This document shows positions 62,437 through 64,000 of a stretch of DNA of 64,000 nucleotides, one piece after another. The notes beneath the pieces were generated by a model. It did not search any database. It was not told where the DNA came from and was given only the letters and a program-made list of their open reading frames with translations. The position numbers were made by a program, and so were the translations under genes. This DNA comes from Gaiellaceae bacterium. GTDB lineage: Bacteria; Actinomycetota; Thermoleophilia; Gaiellales; Gaiellaceae. The DNA lies in the NCBI GenBank assembly GCA_026002995.1, contig BPGK01000001.1, forward strand, positions 558,001 through 622,000, written 5' to 3'. How positions within the stretch are numbered: position 1 is the stretch's first letter; each line of letters starts with the position of its first letter.

Positions 62437-63126
62437 TTAGCCGATGCGCCGGGAACTGCGCGGAGACGGTCTCTGCTCGGGCATGGCGGGCGGCACGGGC
62501 TCGCGGAGCTGCGGCAGGAAGCGCGGCGTCTCGCGTGCGTACTGTTCCCACGCCCCGCCGAAGCGCTCGGCGACGTCCCGCTCCTCGCGAATCGCGAGGC
62601 GGCGGTAGACGAGCAGCAGGATCGGGAACATGACGAGGGTGACGAAGGTCGGCCACTGCAGCAGGAAGCCGACCATGATCAGGACGAACCCCGCGTACTG
62701 TGGATGGCGAAGCCGCGCGTACGGTCCGCTCACCGCGAGCTCACCCGCCTTCACCGCGGCGAGGAGCACCTTCCAGGCGGCCCAGATGAGCCAGAATCCG
62801 CCGATGATGAAGGCGTAGCTCGCCAGGTGGAACGGGCTTACGTGCGGGTCGCCCCTCCAGCCGATGAGGTCGGTCCAGAGGTGACCTGCGTTGTGGCTCA
62901 GGTCGACTCCGGGGACGAGCCCACCGAGCGGCCCGGTCAGCAGGTACACGGTGAGCGGGTAGCCGTACATCTCCGTGAAGAGGGCGACGACGAAGGCCGA
63001 GAAGCCGCCGAGTACGCGCCAGTCGCGGCTGGAACGCGGGTGGAAGAAGCTCACCGCGAAGGCGATGAAGAGGGCCGAGTTCACGACCACCAGGAACCAG
63101 AGCCCGTAGCCGTACTCGTCGCTCAT
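62437..63126 (-). CDS. Isoprenylcysteine carboxyl methyltransferase-like membrane protein
   Basis: 229 residues with about six membrane segments. The C-terminal signature GPYARLRHPQYAGFVLIMVG then AIREERDVAERFGGAWEQYA is that of ICMT/phospholipid-methyltransferase-type proteins. Substrate in bacteria unknown. Its ATG overlaps the stop of the OLD-family gene. Confidence 0.85.
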   Translation of the reverse strand: MSDEYGYGLWFLVVVNSALFIAFAVSFFHPRSSRDWRVLGGFSAFVVALFTEMYGYPLTVYLLTGPLGGLVPGVDLSHNAGHLWTDLIGWRGDPHVSPFHLASYAFIIGGFWLIWAAWKVLLAAVKAGELAVSGPYARLRHPQYAGFVLIMVGFLLQWPTFVTLVMFPILLLVYRRLAIREERDVAERFGGAWEQYARETPRFLPQLREPVPPAMPEQRPSPRSSRRIG

Positions 63127-64000
63127 CGCTCACCTCCCGAGCGCGCGAGCTCGACTACCTGCTCGACCGCGCGATGCAGGGGGTCCGGCAGCTCCTCGCG
63201 CTCCATGCTCGCGAACCGCCGCCACGCCCGCTCCGGCTTGTGGCTTCCGCCCCGGAGGCCGGTCACGCGCTCGAAATCCGGATCGAGCACGACGATCCGC
63301 TCGCCCGCGAGTGCCCCGATCGCCTCGTTCAGCGGATCGTCGCGCCGGTCGCGGTCGTGCAAGGCGACGAAGGGGACGCCTACGGCACGGCAGACGCGGG
63401 CGAAGAGGACGATGTTCGCCTTCCCGCCGCACTCGACGATCGAGACGCCCTCTCGGTCGTGGTCGTAACCACAGGCGGCGAAGGCGAACGGGAGGGCGAG
63501 TCGCTCCGTCTGCCCCTCGACGAGGAGCGCGGCTCGGGAGAGGAAGAGCTCGCCTCGCTGGGCGTCGAACTCCGTCAGCAGACGGAATTCCTCTCCCGCC
63601 GCCAGCGCCTCCGGCTGGATGACGCGGGAGCCGTGCTCGGTCATCCGGACGATCGCCAGCTCTTCGAGGCGGGAGACGTTCAGGAGGTTGGGCGAGTGGG
63701 TCGTGTAGAGAACCTGGTTGCCACCTTGGGCGAAGGTGCGCAGCAACCGGTAGAGGTAGCGCTGCGCCTGCGGGCGCAAGTAGAGCTCCGGCTCCTCGAC
63801 GAGGAGGACGAGTCCGCGGATCCCGAGGACGCAGCACTCCTCGATTCCGTCGACGAGCGACGCGGCGGGGAGCGTCCCGGACGACGGCGGCCTGCCGTTG
63901 CCCTGGTCGGCGAGCGCCTCGCGCATCAGTCCGAGCGCCTGCCCTGCGAGTGGGTTCTCAGGCTCGTCCGCGACGAGATTCGCGGCCCGCTCCGACGCCG
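63123..64000 (-). CDS. OLD-family ATPase/Toprim nuclease, 5' part outside the window
   Basis: The frame is open to the window edge beyond the track start (PENPLAGQALGLMREALADQ). Visible: ABC-type Walker B LVLLVEEPELYLRPQAQRYL, the switch VLYTTHSPNLLNVS, and a C-terminal Toprim domain with ALLVEGQTERLALP and FVALHDRDRRDDPL. The usual role of the family is DNA cleavage in phage defence or repair. The N-terminal ATP-binding half is outside the window. The methyltransferase-like gene follows by ATG overlap. Confidence 0.85.
   Translation of the reverse strand, partial: ASERAANLVADEPENPLAGQALGLMREALADQGNGRPPSSGTLPAASLVDGIEECCVLGIRGLVLLVEEPELYLRPQAQRYLYRLLRTFAQGGNQVLYTTHSPNLLNVSRLEELAIVRMTEHGSRVIQPEALAAGEEFRLLTEFDAQRGELFLSRAALLVEGQTERLALPFAFAACGYDHDREGVSIVECGGKANIVLFARVCRAVGVPFVALHDRDRRDDPLNEAIGALAGERIVVLDPDFERVTGLRGGSHKPERAWRRFASMEREELPDPLHRAVEQVVELARSGGER

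Overview
The window is GC-rich DNA from an actinobacterium. The left third carries the actinobacterial cell-shape and ribosome block folC - ndk - maf - mreB - mreC - mreD - mrdA - rodA - rng - rplU - rpmA - obgE - nadD - rsfS. The high GC content, the alternative GTG/TTG/CTG starts and the many TAnnnT hexamers 5-9 nt before start codons suggest Actinomycetota, perhaps a deep lineage such as Thermoleophilia. That placement is an inference; there is no 16S gene in the window.

Layout. 1-15.8 kb: core block, entered inside folC. A large perfect hairpin followed by a 24-bp tandem array lies between mreB and mreC. 15.8-26.1 kb: tRNA-Ala(GGC), a homogentisate dioxygenase, a secreted clan GH-A hydrolase, the 2-oxoglutarate dehydrogenase E1, an RHH regulator with a palindromic operator and a DUF4097 partner, and a secreted NlpC/P60 peptidase. 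26.15-32.0 kb: a 5.9-kb accessory island bounded by two 45-nt copies of a tRNA-Ala(UGC) 3' half, each inside a 225-bp direct repeat. It holds a TIGR04255 / HTH / QTCDL-motif operon, a small basic protein and an Abi_C-type gene pair, one member of which is frameshifted. It has no integrase.

32.0-52 kb: a second, metal- and redox-centred segment beginning at the second tRNA half. It holds a CmtR-like sensor with a P1B ATPase, an SLT/DUF5715 cell-wall enzyme, a Moco oxidoreductase with cytochrome b, a frameshifted Rieske protein, a sortase, CcmF, small membrane proteins, a CopC-CopD fusion, a Csp-type copper store, a glycosyltransferase, an atypical alpha/beta hydrolase, a beta-propeller and a DUF305 protein. 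52.8-62.4 kb: a minus-strand copper regulon of ten genes with two near-identical CsoR-type palindromes (TACCCC-N3-GGGGTA). Its order of transcription is DUF2892 protein, His/Met-rich membrane protein, two FtsX/MacB-like permeases, an ABC ATPase fused to a YHS metal domain, CopZ, CopA, CsoR, a methyltransferase, and a second P1B ATPase with a CPD motif. 62.4-64 kb: an isoprenylcysteine-methyltransferase-like protein and the C-terminal part of an OLD-family ATPase/Toprim nuclease that runs off the window.

How the parts may work together: the shape operon couples MreBCD/PBP2/RodA elongation to ribosome assembly genes. The right half appears to couple copper sensing (CsoR), cytosolic hand-off (CopZ), efflux (CopA, the CPD ATPase, possibly the ABC-YHS system), periplasmic handling (CopC-CopD) and storage (Csp). 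The candidates for undescribed biology are the ABC-YHS copper module, the three-gene TIGR04255 operon in the tRNA-bounded island, and the mreB-mreC hairpin array. All calls come from reading the sequence; no database search was run.
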